DNA of 64,000 bases from Bacteroidia bacterium (lineage in GTDB: Bacteria > Bacteroidota > Bacteroidia > J057), in the NCBI GenBank assembly GCA_022760475.1, contig JALEFZ010000055.1:1-64000 (forward strand). Reading direction: 5' to 3'. Made by a program: the position numbers and the translations under genes. A model generated the notes under the pieces. That model did not search any database. It was not told the origin of the DNA and worked only from the letters and a program-made list of their open reading frames with translations. Shown here in pieces: positions 1 through 9,091 of this stretch (position 1 is the stretch's first letter; every line of letters begins with the position of its first letter).

Positions 1-111
1 CAACAAGGGGGCAAGTACCCCATCTTTGCCTTCTAGCTTACCACCTTGGCGTAATTGTTCCAAAGCCGCTGACTCGAAGGCTTCAAAATCGAACTTTCCT
101 TGTTTGGACAT
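1..111 (-). CDS. IS256-family transposase, N-terminal fragment (cut by window edge)
   Basis: Reading the minus strand from the ATG at 111 gives 37 codons open to the window edge. The peptide starts MSKQGKFDFEAFESAALEQL and continues with a KDGVLAPLL-type segment. A short acidic start followed by a G-K-DG-LxPL block is typical of the N-terminus of IS256/mutator-type DDE transposases, which cut and paste the element. The catalytic DDE residues lie outside the window, so integrity cannot be judged. The terminus-like sequence just upstream (121-160) supports the call. Confidence 0.8.
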   Translation of the reverse strand, partial: MSKQGKFDFEAFESAALEQLRQGGKLEGKDGVLAPLL

Positions 112-160
112 TTTTTTGTGTCTTAAAGTGAAGATAATTATTTTTCACTTGACACACTTA
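1..160 (-). mobile_element. Terminal part of an IS256-like insertion sequence
   Basis: The transposase start is followed outward by about 45 bases holding a small hairpin (AAGTGAA at 126-132 and TTCACTT at 144-150) and then a GTGTCAAGTG-type sequence read on the minus strand, as seen near IS256-family ends (GTGTCA core). The outer boundary is estimated at about 155-160; the other end and target duplication are outside the window. The element ends roughly 30 bases before the ATG of the next gene, so it probably replaced that gene's original upstream region. Confidence 0.6.
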
Positions 161-186
161 AATGAATAGACTCCATTCCTCTAAAC

Positions 187-771
187 ATGAAAATATACTC
201 GATGGATTTGGAAAAGCTAATGGCGAAAAGTTTCAGTCAAATTTTCGACCGTCATGACTTTAAAAAAATTGAATACCACAGCTATAAAAATGAGCATTGC
301 ATTTTCAGGATGCAAGTCATTGATCCTTACACAATTAGAATGGAGTTTGCCAGTACAGCCAATCCGGATCAATTCTATAACTTGTACGTCTATCTATGTA
401 TAAAACTTAAAGAAAGCTACTATGAGCTTGATAGGAGTTTATACAGCCCAGAGTACCACAAGCACGAACAGGAAGAATTAGCGGTAGAAGAATTTTATCA
501 GTACCTGGCATCCTTTGCAGCGCTTCACCTGGCCGAGCCATTCAAGGGAGATTTTTCCTGGGAAAATGCCTACCATGACATTCAATATTTCCTACAGAAT
601 AAAAAAAAGATAATTTCTGAGGAGGAACCTTATGCAGAGCTTAGGCCAATGCTAAATAAAATTGAGCGGGGCTCCATCAAAGAATTGAATAAAGCTGCTT
701 TGAAAATATACTACCAGCAAAAAAACAAGGCCTCAAAGAAGGATTTCACATGGGTAAAAAGATACTTTTAG
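187..771 (+). CDS. Hypothetical protein, 194 aa
   Basis: A full ORF with Bacteroidota-like codon use and no family that I recognise. The protein is soluble, rich in Tyr, Phe, Lys and Glu, with no signal peptide or membrane segment. The C-terminal part is basic (KNKASKK). It overlaps the start of the next gene by 22 bases, which suggests translational coupling. The ATG at 187 lies about 30 bases from the inferred end of the IS element, so expression may now depend on the element or an internal promoter. A later start at codon 6 is also possible. Confidence 0.65.
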   Translation: MKIYSMDLEKLMAKSFSQIFDRHDFKKIEYHSYKNEHCIFRMQVIDPYTIRMEFASTANPDQFYNLYVYLCIKLKESYYELDRSLYSPEYHKHEQEELAVEEFYQYLASFAALHLAEPFKGDFSWENAYHDIQYFLQNKKKIISEEEPYAELRPMLNKIERGSIKELNKAALKIYYQQKNKASKKDFTWVKRYF

Positions 772-1547
772 CATTTTCTGTCTTCCTTCTTCTTTCCGCT
801 TGCTCAAAAGAGGAGAATATCTCCATCAATAAAATTGAGCATTTTTACCTCTCTACCCATGATGCAGAGTACATTTACCAAATCCTCAGCCAGCAACTCG
901 AATTACCCATCGTTTGGGAGTTTCAAAACTGGGGCAGTTTTGCCAGTGGGGGAATAAGCCTTGGTAATGTGGTGATCGAAATAATAGAAAGCGACTCCAC
1001 CCACCGAAAGCCCTATGGGATAGCCCTCGAATCCAGCCATTCCATTGAAGAAAGCCTTCCCTTGTTTGATTCAGTAAATCTTTCTACTGGCAACATCAGC
1101 AAAACAGATAAATGGAATCTGATGTCCTTGAATGGCCTGCTTCCGGAGGGCATAGATTTATTTTTATGTGATTATCATAATAGAGAATTGATCACACTTA
1201 ATCGCAAAAAGGCCATTGAGGAGTTATGGGAGAAGGAAGGGGGAAAATTGGGTGTTCAGTCCGTTCAATCCCTTGTGATAGGAACAAAGGATCTACCAAA
1301 TCATGAAAGTGAACTGAGCAAAATAAGCGGAATAAGTAAAAAGGATGATGAATACCTCTTCCTCAAAGGCCCTAAACTGAAAGTCATAGCATCAGATAGC
1401 CTTTCCTTTGCCTTGCTGGTCAAGGTGCGATCCATCGAAAAAGCAAAATTGGCATTGGGACTACTCAATATAAAAGCTAATGAGAGTGAAAAAGGCCTGG
1501 AGATTGATGAAACAGCCTTGCCGATCCATATGACTTTGGTAGATTAG
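750..1547 (+). CDS. Lipoprotein with VOC/glyoxalase-like domain
   Basis: Starts with a lipoprotein signal (MGKKILLAFSVFLLLSAC), lipobox Cys at about residue 18. The following segment (IEHFYLSTHDAEYIYQILSQ, then WGSFASGGISLGNVVIEII) has the beta-alpha-beta-beta-beta pattern of vicinal-oxygen-chelate domains, with a probable second module in the C-terminal half. I do not see a clear set of metal ligands, so enzymatic activity is uncertain. Exported and membrane-anchored by inference. The start codon lies inside the preceding ORF in another frame, indicating coupled translation. Confidence 0.6.
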   Translation: MGKKILLAFSVFLLLSACSKEENISINKIEHFYLSTHDAEYIYQILSQQLELPIVWEFQNWGSFASGGISLGNVVIEIIESDSTHRKPYGIALESSHSIEESLPLFDSVNLSTGNISKTDKWNLMSLNGLLPEGIDLFLCDYHNRELITLNRKKAIEELWEKEGGKLGVQSVQSLVIGTKDLPNHESELSKISGISKKDDEYLFLKGPKLKVIASDSLSFALLVKVRSIEKAKLALGLLNIKANESEKGLEIDETALPIHMTLVD

Positions 1548-1611
1548 GCAATGACTTGATTGAAAAACCCAATGGAATGCCCAGGAAGGAATTGATTTTG
1601 GGGAAAGAAAA

Positions 1612-2199
1612 ATGGAATTCAAAAACGACGAAAAAATATTGCTGATACTTGATGTGGATGAAACCTTAATTCATGCTTCAGAAAAGAAGTTGAATCAACA
1701 GGCTGCCTTCAAGTTATTGGATTATCATGTTTACAAAAGACCGTTTTTAAATGAATTTCTGGTAGAGGTTAAGGAGGACTTTCTCTTAGCCATTTGGTCC
1801 TCAGCAGGAGATACGTATGTAGAGGAAATGGTAAAAAGAATCATTCCGGAAGACATAGATTTGGAATTTGTGTGGGGAAGGAGTCGTTGTACTTATCGAC
1901 GAGACTTACAAATAGATGAAAATGGATTTTATGAGGAAGATCCCAGCAATCATTATCACTACATCAAGCCATTAAAGAAGGTAAAGAAGCAGGGCTATAT
2001 GCTTGATAGAATATTGATAGTTGATGATTCACCGCATAAGTCGAAAGACAATTTTGGCAATGCCATTTATCCAAAAGAATTTCTGGGTGATCCAAACGAT
2101 CAAGAGTTGAAATTACTTGCCAAATACCTCCAGACACTCAAAAATGAAGCGAACGTCCGGCGAATAGAGAAGCGAGATTGGCAAAGCCAAATACAATAA
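1612..2199 (+). CDS. HAD-superfamily FCP1/NIF-type phosphatase
   Basis: 195 aa. The N-terminus holds the HAD nucleophile motif DVDETLIHA (DxDxT, about residues 14-18), followed by an FCP1-type core (YKRPFLNEFL, AIWSSAGDTYVEEM) and the third motif LIVDDSPHK near residue 142. The length fits a stand-alone NLI-interacting-factor/CTD-phosphatase-like domain, which hydrolyses phosphomonoesters; the bacterial substrate is unknown. Cytoplasmic. Separated from its upstream neighbour by 64 bases. Confidence 0.85.
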   Translation: MEFKNDEKILLILDVDETLIHASEKKLNQQAAFKLLDYHVYKRPFLNEFLVEVKEDFLLAIWSSAGDTYVEEMVKRIIPEDIDLEFVWGRSRCTYRRDLQIDENGFYEEDPSNHYHYIKPLKKVKKQGYMLDRILIVDDSPHKSKDNFGNAIYPKEFLGDPNDQELKLLAKYLQTLKNEANVRRIEKRDWQSQIQ

Positions 2200-2318
2200 A
2201 AGGAGATATTCATTTGGATCTCTGGTATTGCAACAAAAACATTATCTTACAGATCAGGAATCACCATAGCCCCAGACCATGCTGGAAAATACCAAGCTCC
2301 CATTCAAAATAATAAAAG

Positions 2319-2756
2319 ATGAATACTTCAAGACCCATACATCCTGATTTTCAATACTTTTTAGACTTTAAAGACGGATCAATCATTGACCTGTACCGAG
2401 ACTTGCGCCAATACGTTCTGGAATTGTATCCAGATAGCAATGAACTGTTATATCACACCCACGCCCTGACAGCGGTCTTTTCAATCTCAGAAAAACTTTC
2501 AGACGCCTTTTGCCACATTCCCATTTACTCAGAACACCTCAATCTGGGTTTTAACAAGGGGACTATGCTGACTGATCCTTCCAATTTATTAAATGGAACA
2601 GGAAAATTAATCAGGCACATTGCCGTCCAACAAGCAAGTGATTACAGAAATCCAGAAGTAAAGGCCTTGATTGAGGAAGCCATTTGGCTTGCGAAAGATG
2701 GCATGGCTAAGCCTGACAAGTCGGTAGGCAGGACGATATCGAAGATTAAGAGGTAG
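2319..2756 (+). CDS. DUF1801 domain protein
   Basis: 145 aa, no signal peptide. The segment with YRDLRQYVLELYPDSNELLYHTHALTAVF-like order, then FCHIPIYSEHLNLGF and LNGTGKLIRHIAV, follows the YdhG/DUF1801 fold (a YjbR/CyaY-like small alpha-beta domain). The family has no established catalytic function; members are often near stress genes. The C-terminus is basic (SKIKR). Single gene, 119 bases after the phosphatase gene. Confidence 0.8.
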   Translation: MNTSRPIHPDFQYFLDFKDGSIIDLYRDLRQYVLELYPDSNELLYHTHALTAVFSISEKLSDAFCHIPIYSEHLNLGFNKGTMLTDPSNLLNGTGKLIRHIAVQQASDYRNPEVKALIEEAIWLAKDGMAKPDKSVGRTISKIKR

Positions 2757-2878
2757 CGCCTCACTGCGATAGGCTTTTACCTCAAGATGGGATTCAAAGA
2801 AGTTAGGGACAACTTTATAATAAACAGGCAAAACTAAGACAAGTCAGACTTCAATAGCGTCATTACTAATATTATAAC

Positions 2879-3523
2879 ATGAACTATTATTTATCTTCAT
2901 ATAAGTTTGGTTCAAAGGTAGCCGAGCTGAAAGCAATGATTCCCCCAAACAATAAGTTGGGACATATCAACAATTCCAGGGATTGGGTAGGCCGAGATCC
3001 TGAGCGTGCACAGCGGCATCAACTCGATGAAATAGCAGCATTAAATAATTTTGGATTTGACTCAGAAGCCCTTGATTTGAAGGATTACTTTGGAAAAAAG
3101 GAGGCCTTGAGAGAAAAGATCAATTCTTTAGGAGCTTTATGGGTGAGCGGTGGCAACACTTTTGTCCTAAGGCAAGCGATGAAATTAAGTGGTTTTGACG
3201 AATTAGTCCCCGAAATGCAGCAAAGAGAAGATTTTCTTTATGGAGGCTACAGTGCGGGTGTGTGTATTTTATCCAAAAGTCTAAAAAGCATTGATCGGGT
3301 GGATGATCCTGATAACTTTCCCTACACAGGGATCAATAAGGCCATATATGAAGGCCTGAATGTCATCGAATACGCCATCATATCTCATTATGATTCCCCC
3401 CATCCTGAATCGGCAATGGTAGAACAAGAAATCAGAAGATGCATTGACAATAAATGGCTTTTCATCGCTTTAAGAGATGGAGAGGTCATCATAACCACTG
3501 ATCAGGAAATAAAGGCAACATAA
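2879..3523 (+). CDS. Peptidase family S51 (dipeptidase E-like)
   Basis: 214 aa. Class-I glutamine-amidotransferase-like fold with LGALWVSGGNTFVLRQAM around residues 86-102 and the nucleophile elbow GGYSAGVC (Ser at about residue 124), typical of S51 aspartyl dipeptidases such as PepE, which cleave N-terminal Asp dipeptides. The family has Ser-His-Glu type active sites; SHYDSPHPES may supply the His. Cytoplasmic. More distant from PepE than its true orthologues, so the substrate is not certain. Confidence 0.8.
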   Translation: MNYYLSSYKFGSKVAELKAMIPPNNKLGHINNSRDWVGRDPERAQRHQLDEIAALNNFGFDSEALDLKDYFGKKEALREKINSLGALWVSGGNTFVLRQAMKLSGFDELVPEMQQREDFLYGGYSAGVCILSKSLKSIDRVDDPDNFPYTGINKAIYEGLNVIEYAIISHYDSPHPESAMVEQEIRRCIDNKWLFIALRDGEVIITTDQEIKAT

Positions 3524-3975
3524 AAACTTATCACCACAAAGATGGAAATAAGTTGGGCACAACTTTCATAGGGGAAGGGGCATAAGGTGAAGGCATACTA
3601 CCAATGAGAGCATTGTACATCTCGCTTACAATGAACGAGCGAATGATACATTCAGGATAAAATATATGGCTTCGGAAAATCAGGGATTGTCATTCAGGCT
3701 ATGTACCACTACACAATTAGGAAAATCTTCAAAAAATAGTGGCCGTAGCGTATCGCAATCGCAGAAAAAAAACCACTCTAAAAGGGTAAATGCACTCAAC
3801 TGACCCAAGTCAGCAACTATTCTACAACCCTATTCATGGAATTTACAAGATTTAAATTTATTTCTATTGCTTGTATCGGATATCAAGTTTAGAATTGACT
3901 TTTAACATCGCCCAGTATATATATAATTTCCCATATTTAGAATTGATTTTTTGAAACACAAATCAACAAAACTAC
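3524..3975 (+). other. Non-coding gap, 452 bases
   Basis: No ORF with coding character. It begins with a short inverted repeat AAGTTG-GGCA-CAACTT at 3550-3565 that is not followed by a T-run; a similar sequence occurs at 2800-2816. The rest is A+T-rich and includes the probable promoter region of the DUF4198 gene. Confidence 0.6.
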
Positions 3976-4782
3976 ATGAGAAGGATATCGACTACATTAA
4001 TTCTATTGATTCTATATTTGATTTTTTCCTCGCATGAGCTATTCATAAAGGCGGATAGCTATTTTTTAAAAGAGAATAGCCCAGCAGAGCTTTATCTCTT
4101 TAATGGTACCTTCGACAAAAGTGAAAATGTGATTACAAGGGATCGAATTATAAACCCAAAGATCATTGGCCCTGATTACAATTTTGAACCTACCCTCAAT
4201 GATTATTATGACAAAGATGAGGTAACCTTTTTAAAGTTTAAGACCAAAGGAGCGGGTACTTATTTGGCTGGAATTTCAACTAAAATCAGAGCGATCAAGC
4301 TCAGTGGAGAGGACTTCACCTCCTATTTGGAACATGAAGGGTTGGAAGAGGTCATTGAGGCAAGGAAAGTCAAAGGAATCTCCAATCAATCGGCCAATGA
4401 AAAGTATTCCAAGCACGTAAAGGCTATTTTCCAGGTCGATGAAGAAAAAACTGATCATTTTTCTACTCCGCTGGATTACCCCATAGAGTTTATTCCCTTA
4501 CAAAACCCTTACAGCCTTTCAGTAGGAGACTCTATTTCATTCAAACTTTTGTATATGGGGAAGCCTCTAGCCCAACAAACAGTCCATGTAAGTTCCCGGA
4601 AAAAGGCTAAAGCGAAGGACAACAAAGAAATTGCCCTTAAAACAAATGAACAAGGAGAAGTTGGTTTTCCCCTAAGAAACAAAGGCAATTGGTACATCGC
4701 AACCATCCATATGAGCGAAAGCAGTGAAGAGGAAATAGACTACGAATCAAACTGGGCAACATTAACTTTTGAGGTGAGGTAA
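3976..4782 (+). CDS. DUF4198 domain protein, exported
   Basis: 268 aa with an N-terminal hydrophobic signal (STTLILLILYLIFSS) directly followed by HELFIKADSYFL. In DUF4198/NikM-like proteins the mature N-terminus begins with a HE/HD motif followed by FWL-like residues, thought to take part in metal-related periplasmic functions. A C-terminal Ig-like half follows (VGDSISFKLLYMGKPLAQQTVHV, then TNEQGEVGFPL). Periplasmic by inference. The ligand is unknown; no metal transporter gene lies beside it. Confidence 0.8.
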   Translation: MRRISTTLILLILYLIFSSHELFIKADSYFLKENSPAELYLFNGTFDKSENVITRDRIINPKIIGPDYNFEPTLNDYYDKDEVTFLKFKTKGAGTYLAGISTKIRAIKLSGEDFTSYLEHEGLEEVIEARKVKGISNQSANEKYSKHVKAIFQVDEEKTDHFSTPLDYPIEFIPLQNPYSLSVGDSISFKLLYMGKPLAQQTVHVSSRKKAKAKDNKEIALKTNEQGEVGFPLRNKGNWYIATIHMSESSEEEIDYESNWATLTFEVR

Positions 4783-4841
4783 TGCCAATTATGTACTAGG
4801 CAGGAAAATGAGTATCCTTAACCTAGAAACAACCCTACAAT

Positions 4842-6098
4842 ATGAATCCAGAAATCATTGTAATTGGAGGAGGAATTTCAGGTTTGAGTGCGGCAAATTA
4901 CCTAAAAGAGGCTGGTTTCAATCCTATAGTTTTAGAAGCCCAACCGAAGGTAGGTGGACGAACAAGCACAGACAGAAGTCTTGGAATAGCCTTTGATGAA
5001 GGTGCAAGTTGGATTCATGGACCAGTCAACAACCCAATTACACTCCTTGCGAAAAAGGCAGGAATGGAAACATTCGTAACAGAGGACGACAATCAAAAAG
5101 TCTATGACATAGATGGTTTGGCCTATCCAGATGAAAAGCTGGAACAGGAGGAAAATGCGCTACATGAAATACTGGAAAACTTTAAGGGCGATAAGGGTAA
5201 GAGTTTCGGAGAGGTTATCTATCAGGAATATCCGCATTTAAGACAGGATCGACTCTGGACATTTATGCTTTCTGCTTACCTTGAGTTTGATGAAGGAAGT
5301 GATATATTCAAGCTGGCTTCAATGAATTTCCAGCATGACAAGGCCTTCAAGTTTGATGGAGAGGATGTCATTATCAGTAATGGATATGACAAGTTGGCAA
5401 AATACCTGGCCACAGGTCTCGACATTCACTTGAGTACCCAAGTCAAAGGAATTGATTATTCAGAGAAGAAGGTTTCTGTCCATACAACTTCCGGAAGTTA
5501 TACAGCAGATAAAGTATTAATCACTGTCCCCTTGGGTGTCTTGAAAAAGGGGATCATAAAGTTTAGCCCAGACTTGCCTCCACAAACCCAAAAAGCCATT
5601 CACAGCCTGGAAATGGGTACGGTAAATAAATTCCTTTTAATTTGGGATGAGGTATTTTGGGAAAATGAATTGCAGTACCTGGGTTTCACCCCTGAGGAGA
5701 AAGGCAAATTCAACTACTTCCTGAATGTAAAGAAGTTTTCTGAAATCCGTGCCTTAATGACATTCGCTTTTGGGGATTATGCCTATACCACAGAGCAAAT
5801 GACGGATCAGGAAATCATTGATGAAATCATGTCTCATCTAAAGGCCATATACGGCGATGATACTCCCGATCCAACCCATATGCTAAGAACCAGATGGAAA
5901 CAAAATCCATATAGTTTGGGCTCATATTCACATGCTACAGTTGACTCAGGTATCGAAGCATTTAAAATCTTCGAAGAGCCAATTGACAATAAGTTATTCT
6001 TTGCTGGGGAGCATACCATCAGTGAATTTGTGGCCACGGTACATGGAGCTTACCTAAGCGGAATTCGAGAAGTGAAAAAAATGATTGGAATGGTTTAG
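4842..6098 (+). CDS. Flavin-containing amine oxidase
   Basis: 418 aa. N-terminal Rossmann dinucleotide motif IIVIGGGISGLSAANYL (residues 5-21) with VLEAQPKVGGRTST after it, the signature of monoamine-oxidase-type FAD proteins. The middle part carries GASWIHG and VLITVPLGVLK; the C-terminus has FFAGEHTISEFVATVHGAYL, which contacts FAD. No signal peptide, so cytoplasmic, unlike the second amine oxidase at 45739. Reaction: oxidative deamination of an amine (inferred; substrate unknown). Lies 59 bases after the DUF4198 gene. Confidence 0.88.
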   Translation: MNPEIIVIGGGISGLSAANYLKEAGFNPIVLEAQPKVGGRTSTDRSLGIAFDEGASWIHGPVNNPITLLAKKAGMETFVTEDDNQKVYDIDGLAYPDEKLEQEENALHEILENFKGDKGKSFGEVIYQEYPHLRQDRLWTFMLSAYLEFDEGSDIFKLASMNFQHDKAFKFDGEDVIISNGYDKLAKYLATGLDIHLSTQVKGIDYSEKKVSVHTTSGSYTADKVLITVPLGVLKKGIIKFSPDLPPQTQKAIHSLEMGTVNKFLLIWDEVFWENELQYLGFTPEEKGKFNYFLNVKKFSEIRALMTFAFGDYAYTTEQMTDQEIIDEIMSHLKAIYGDDTPDPTHMLRTRWKQNPYSLGSYSHATVDSGIEAFKIFEEPIDNKLFFAGEHTISEFVATVHGAYLSGIREVKKMIGMV

Positions 6099-6217
6099 GA
6101 CATTGCCATTGAGCTATTTTCTACCAGTGGGGACTTCAGGCCAAGTCAATCTCTAGCGAAGCGACAAATCAACATAAACTCATTAAATTGTAGCTAGCAT
6201 AAAATAGCTCAGCTCAT

Positions 6218-7525
6218 ATGAATAAGTTGATTTGCCTGATTTTTATAGTTAGCCTGGCTTCCTGTCAAAGTCCGCCCCAAAATACCCCCAACTCACAGGA
6301 GTTGGATGCCATACACAAAAATTTGGATGATTATTTCAGTGCCCTTACCGAACTGCAAGAATTCAACGGAGTCGTTTTAGCCTTTTGGCATGATAAGTTG
6401 GTATTGGAAAAGGCATATAACATCTATGAAAATCCGGATAGCTCTTCATTTGTAACCATAAAGCATCAATTTGACATCCATTCCATATCGAAATTGATGG
6501 CTTACTATTTGATTTCAAAACTTGAGGCCAAAGGTAGCCTGACAAAAGCCCAAACCATTGAAAAATTCTATCCCGATTTCCCAAAAGGGGAAGCCATCAC
6601 AGTTGAAATGCTTCTAAACCATCGTTCGGGCTTGCCCAGAGAGTTGTTGGGTCTGGAAGGGAATGAGATAGACTTATCATCTGAGGAAATCATTGGACTG
6701 GCCAAAAAACAAAAGCTCTTGTTTGAACCAGGAAAAGATACCCAATACTCAAATATTGGCTATGAGATTCTATATGACATCATCTCCACAATCTACAAAA
6801 AACCATTTGCCCAGTGCATCATAGATGAAGTATTTACTCCATTACAGATGAATAGCAGTGGAGCTCATTTCTTTGCAAATACCGATCGCAAGCAAAACCT
6901 GGCCAAAAATCATGTATTGAGAGATGGCCATATGGCCCAAGTTCCTAATATTTTGCCCGATGAATTCAAAACTTCCCGTTTTTTCTCTACAGCCAGTGAT
7001 TTAAATATGTTCCTCAATGAAGTAAAAAATGAACCTTACCGTTCAGATTTGAAAAAAACCAATGAAGTAATTGCAAAAGATGGGGGATCTGATGGAATCA
7101 GGGCACAGATTTATACTGACCTTAAGGATGATTTCAGCTTTGTTCTTTTGGCCAATTATGATGAAATGCCATTCTTCAAGACCATTGAAGATGTTGTTAA
7201 AATCATGAAACATGAAGCATTTGAGTTGCCAAAGGAACTCAACAGGAAGCCAATTGAACTGGAAAGGCAAATTCTGGAAAGATATGTAGGTTCATATTCC
7301 TTTGCTGATTTTGATGGCTTAATATTGACCATTGCCATTGAAGAAAATAAACTGAGTGTTTTTCAGGATGGTGAAAAAATTGCCACCCTTGTAGCAGAAA
7401 CAGAAACTGTCTTCTTTGAAGATCCCAAAGCCCCCGAATCTTTCGAATTTATCAAGAATGAAGTGGGTTCCTTTGATGCCTTAATGGGATGGAAAGGTAT
7501 TGCCGTCGAGGGAAAAAGGAGATAA
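6218..7525 (+). CDS. Class C beta-lactamase-fold serine hydrolase, lipoprotein
   Basis: 435 aa. Lipoprotein signal MNKLICLIFIVSLASC. Active-site motifs of the beta-lactamase/DD-peptidase family are present: SISK (Ser89, Lys92) and YSN (Tyr177 onward), with LLNHRSGLP in between. The C-terminal region (from about residue 345) forms an extra beta domain, as in many bacterial 'serine hydrolase' esterases. The reaction is acyl-serine hydrolysis on an unknown ester, amide or peptide in the periplasm. One of three intact paralogue-type enzymes here. Confidence 0.85.
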   Translation: MNKLICLIFIVSLASCQSPPQNTPNSQELDAIHKNLDDYFSALTELQEFNGVVLAFWHDKLVLEKAYNIYENPDSSSFVTIKHQFDIHSISKLMAYYLISKLEAKGSLTKAQTIEKFYPDFPKGEAITVEMLLNHRSGLPRELLGLEGNEIDLSSEEIIGLAKKQKLLFEPGKDTQYSNIGYEILYDIISTIYKKPFAQCIIDEVFTPLQMNSSGAHFFANTDRKQNLAKNHVLRDGHMAQVPNILPDEFKTSRFFSTASDLNMFLNEVKNEPYRSDLKKTNEVIAKDGGSDGIRAQIYTDLKDDFSFVLLANYDEMPFFKTIEDVVKIMKHEAFELPKELNRKPIELERQILERYVGSYSFADFDGLILTIAIEENKLSVFQDGEKIATLVAETETVFFEDPKAPESFEFIKNEVGSFDALMGWKGIAVEGKRR

Positions 7526-7585
7526 ACAGCCTCTTTAGTCAAATACTCTATTGAATAGGATTTTTAAATCATCATAAATAAAAAA

Positions 7586-8023
7586 ATGACTACAGAACAT
7601 TTCCAGAAACTGCAAAACATGTATCTGAATGCGAATTTCAACACTCAGTTATATGAATCCACAGAATGTAGCATAGAGTTTGAAAAGGCAACAATCTCCC
7701 TGGGTATTTCAGACAAATATTTCCACGCCCTTGGGGCAATCCATGGTTCCGTCTACTTCAAATTGCTGGATGATGCAGCTTTTTTTGCAGTAAACTCCAT
7801 CGTAACAGATGTCTTTGTCCTCACCACCTCATTCAATATCAATTTGATCAGGCCAGCAAATAGCGGAAAAATTACAGCTGTTGGAACTGTCCGCTTCAAA
7901 TCCAGAAATCTATTTGTAGCAGAATCCACCTTGGTCAATGAAGCAGGAAAGGAAATAGCCTTTGGAACAGGAAACTTTGCCAAAAGTAAGTTTGAACTAA
8001 GCCCGGAAATTGGATATAAATGA
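7586..8023 (+). CDS. PaaI-type hotdog thioesterase
   Basis: 145 aa, the usual size for single hotdog-fold thioesterases. The sequence YFHALGAIHGSVYFKLLDDAAFFAV (residues 47-71) holds the long helix with HGS and the acidic residues expected near the active site; TSFNINLIRPANSGKITAVG follows as the conserved strand pair. The family hydrolyses acyl-CoA or aryl-CoA thioesters, usually as a tetramer in the cytoplasm. It lies 60 bases after the serine hydrolase gene and 38 bases before the kinase-fold gene, so the three may be co-transcribed. Confidence 0.82.
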   Translation: MTTEHFQKLQNMYLNANFNTQLYESTECSIEFEKATISLGISDKYFHALGAIHGSVYFKLLDDAAFFAVNSIVTDVFVLTTSFNINLIRPANSGKITAVGTVRFKSRNLFVAESTLVNEAGKEIAFGTGNFAKSKFELSPEIGYK

Positions 8024-8061
8024 CAAGTTGATACCTACCAGGACAAATACAAGCCACAAGC

Positions 8062-8997
8062 ATGAATGAAAATCAAATAGAACAAGTCAGTGAATGGGTC
8101 TTCAAAAAGAGGCCTCTTCAAATCGAAAAGAAAACAATAGGCTTATGCAATGAGGTCTATGAATTAAAATTTAGTTCTGAAAGCTTCATCCTCAGGATGA
8201 ATCAGCAAAAAGACATATTATTTGGCACACATAAACATCTGCCTCTTTTTAAAAAACTATATATCAAAACCCCAGAGATTGTAGCTGAAGATTACTCCAA
8301 GGATCATTTTCCATTCTGCTACCATATTTTGACAAAAATTGAAGGTAGGGATCTGGGTTTGGTCATTGATACCTTAAATCACTCCCAATTAAGGCAAGTC
8401 GCTTCCGAAATATCTAACATATTTGACAAGTTCAACTCTCCAGTTGCACAGGATTTCCTAAATGATATCTCAGAAATTCCTGTAGATGATAAAGGAGCCA
8501 GTTGGAAAGAAATAATGAATCAAAAGAGAACCATCCTTGATCGTAATGCAGCATCAAAAGTGGTCGATGAAGAAACCCTAAGAATTTATAATGAACTGTT
8601 AGACAGTTTTGAGGATTATTTTCGACATGCAAATTCAAGGTGGTACTATGACGATTTATGCTACAAAAATGTTATGGTACATGAAGGACAGTTCACTGGG
8701 CTGGTCGATTTGGATTTTCTATGCCAAGGAGATTACCTATCAGCCGTCGGCACCATCATGTCAAGCTACCAGGGTGAGGCATATGGAAAAATCTATTTGG
8801 ATGAAATCTTCAAGCAGCAAAAACTCAGCATATTCCAACAAAATATCGTTAGGGTCTATGCCATACTGAATTTGGTACTATGGACCAGTGAGGAAGGTGT
8901 AAAATTCAACAGCAATTCATCCGGGATAGTGAATTGGGAAAATGTAGAGAGGAAAAGACAAAAGATTGCTGAGATTTATCAGGAGATTGTTGCCTGA
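8062..8997 (+). CDS. Aminoglycoside-phosphotransferase-fold protein
   Basis: 311 aa. Kinase-fold protein of the APH/choline-kinase type: the N-terminal lobe contains SFILRMNQQK (ATP Lys region); the C-lobe has the catalytic loop YYDDLCYKNVMV (about residues 195-206) and the metal-binding LVDLDFLCQGD. The catalytic-loop His usual in APH enzymes is Tyr here, while the Asp and Asn remain. The substrate is unknown; many such proteins do not act on antibiotics. Cytoplasmic; start ATG follows the thioesterase stop by 38 bases. Confidence 0.8.
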   Translation: MNENQIEQVSEWVFKKRPLQIEKKTIGLCNEVYELKFSSESFILRMNQQKDILFGTHKHLPLFKKLYIKTPEIVAEDYSKDHFPFCYHILTKIEGRDLGLVIDTLNHSQLRQVASEISNIFDKFNSPVAQDFLNDISEIPVDDKGASWKEIMNQKRTILDRNAASKVVDEETLRIYNELLDSFEDYFRHANSRWYYDDLCYKNVMVHEGQFTGLVDLDFLCQGDYLSAVGTIMSSYQGEAYGKIYLDEIFKQQKLSIFQQNIVRVYAILNLVLWTSEEGVKFNSNSSGIVNWENVERKRQKIAEIYQEIVA

Positions 8998-9091
8998 GGA
9001 AAAAATACCGATATACAAGCCCTATTTACCTTCACTCTCCGGCTCCCTTTTTTATTATCTTTTGTTAATGTTCTGGCTCAATTTCAATCCA

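Noticed and set aside
3550..3565. Inverted repeat after the S51 peptidase gene as a terminator
   Set aside because: No T-tract follows it, and the stem is only six bases.
6111..6210. Ten-base inverted repeat GAGCTATTTT / AAAATAGCTC before the serine hydrolase gene
   Set aside because: The arms are 80 bases apart with no T-run or other support; chance in A+T-rich DNA is likely.
8062..8997. Antibiotic-resistance kinase
   Set aside because: Only the APH fold is clear; the catalytic-loop His is Tyr and nothing points to an aminoglycoside substrate.
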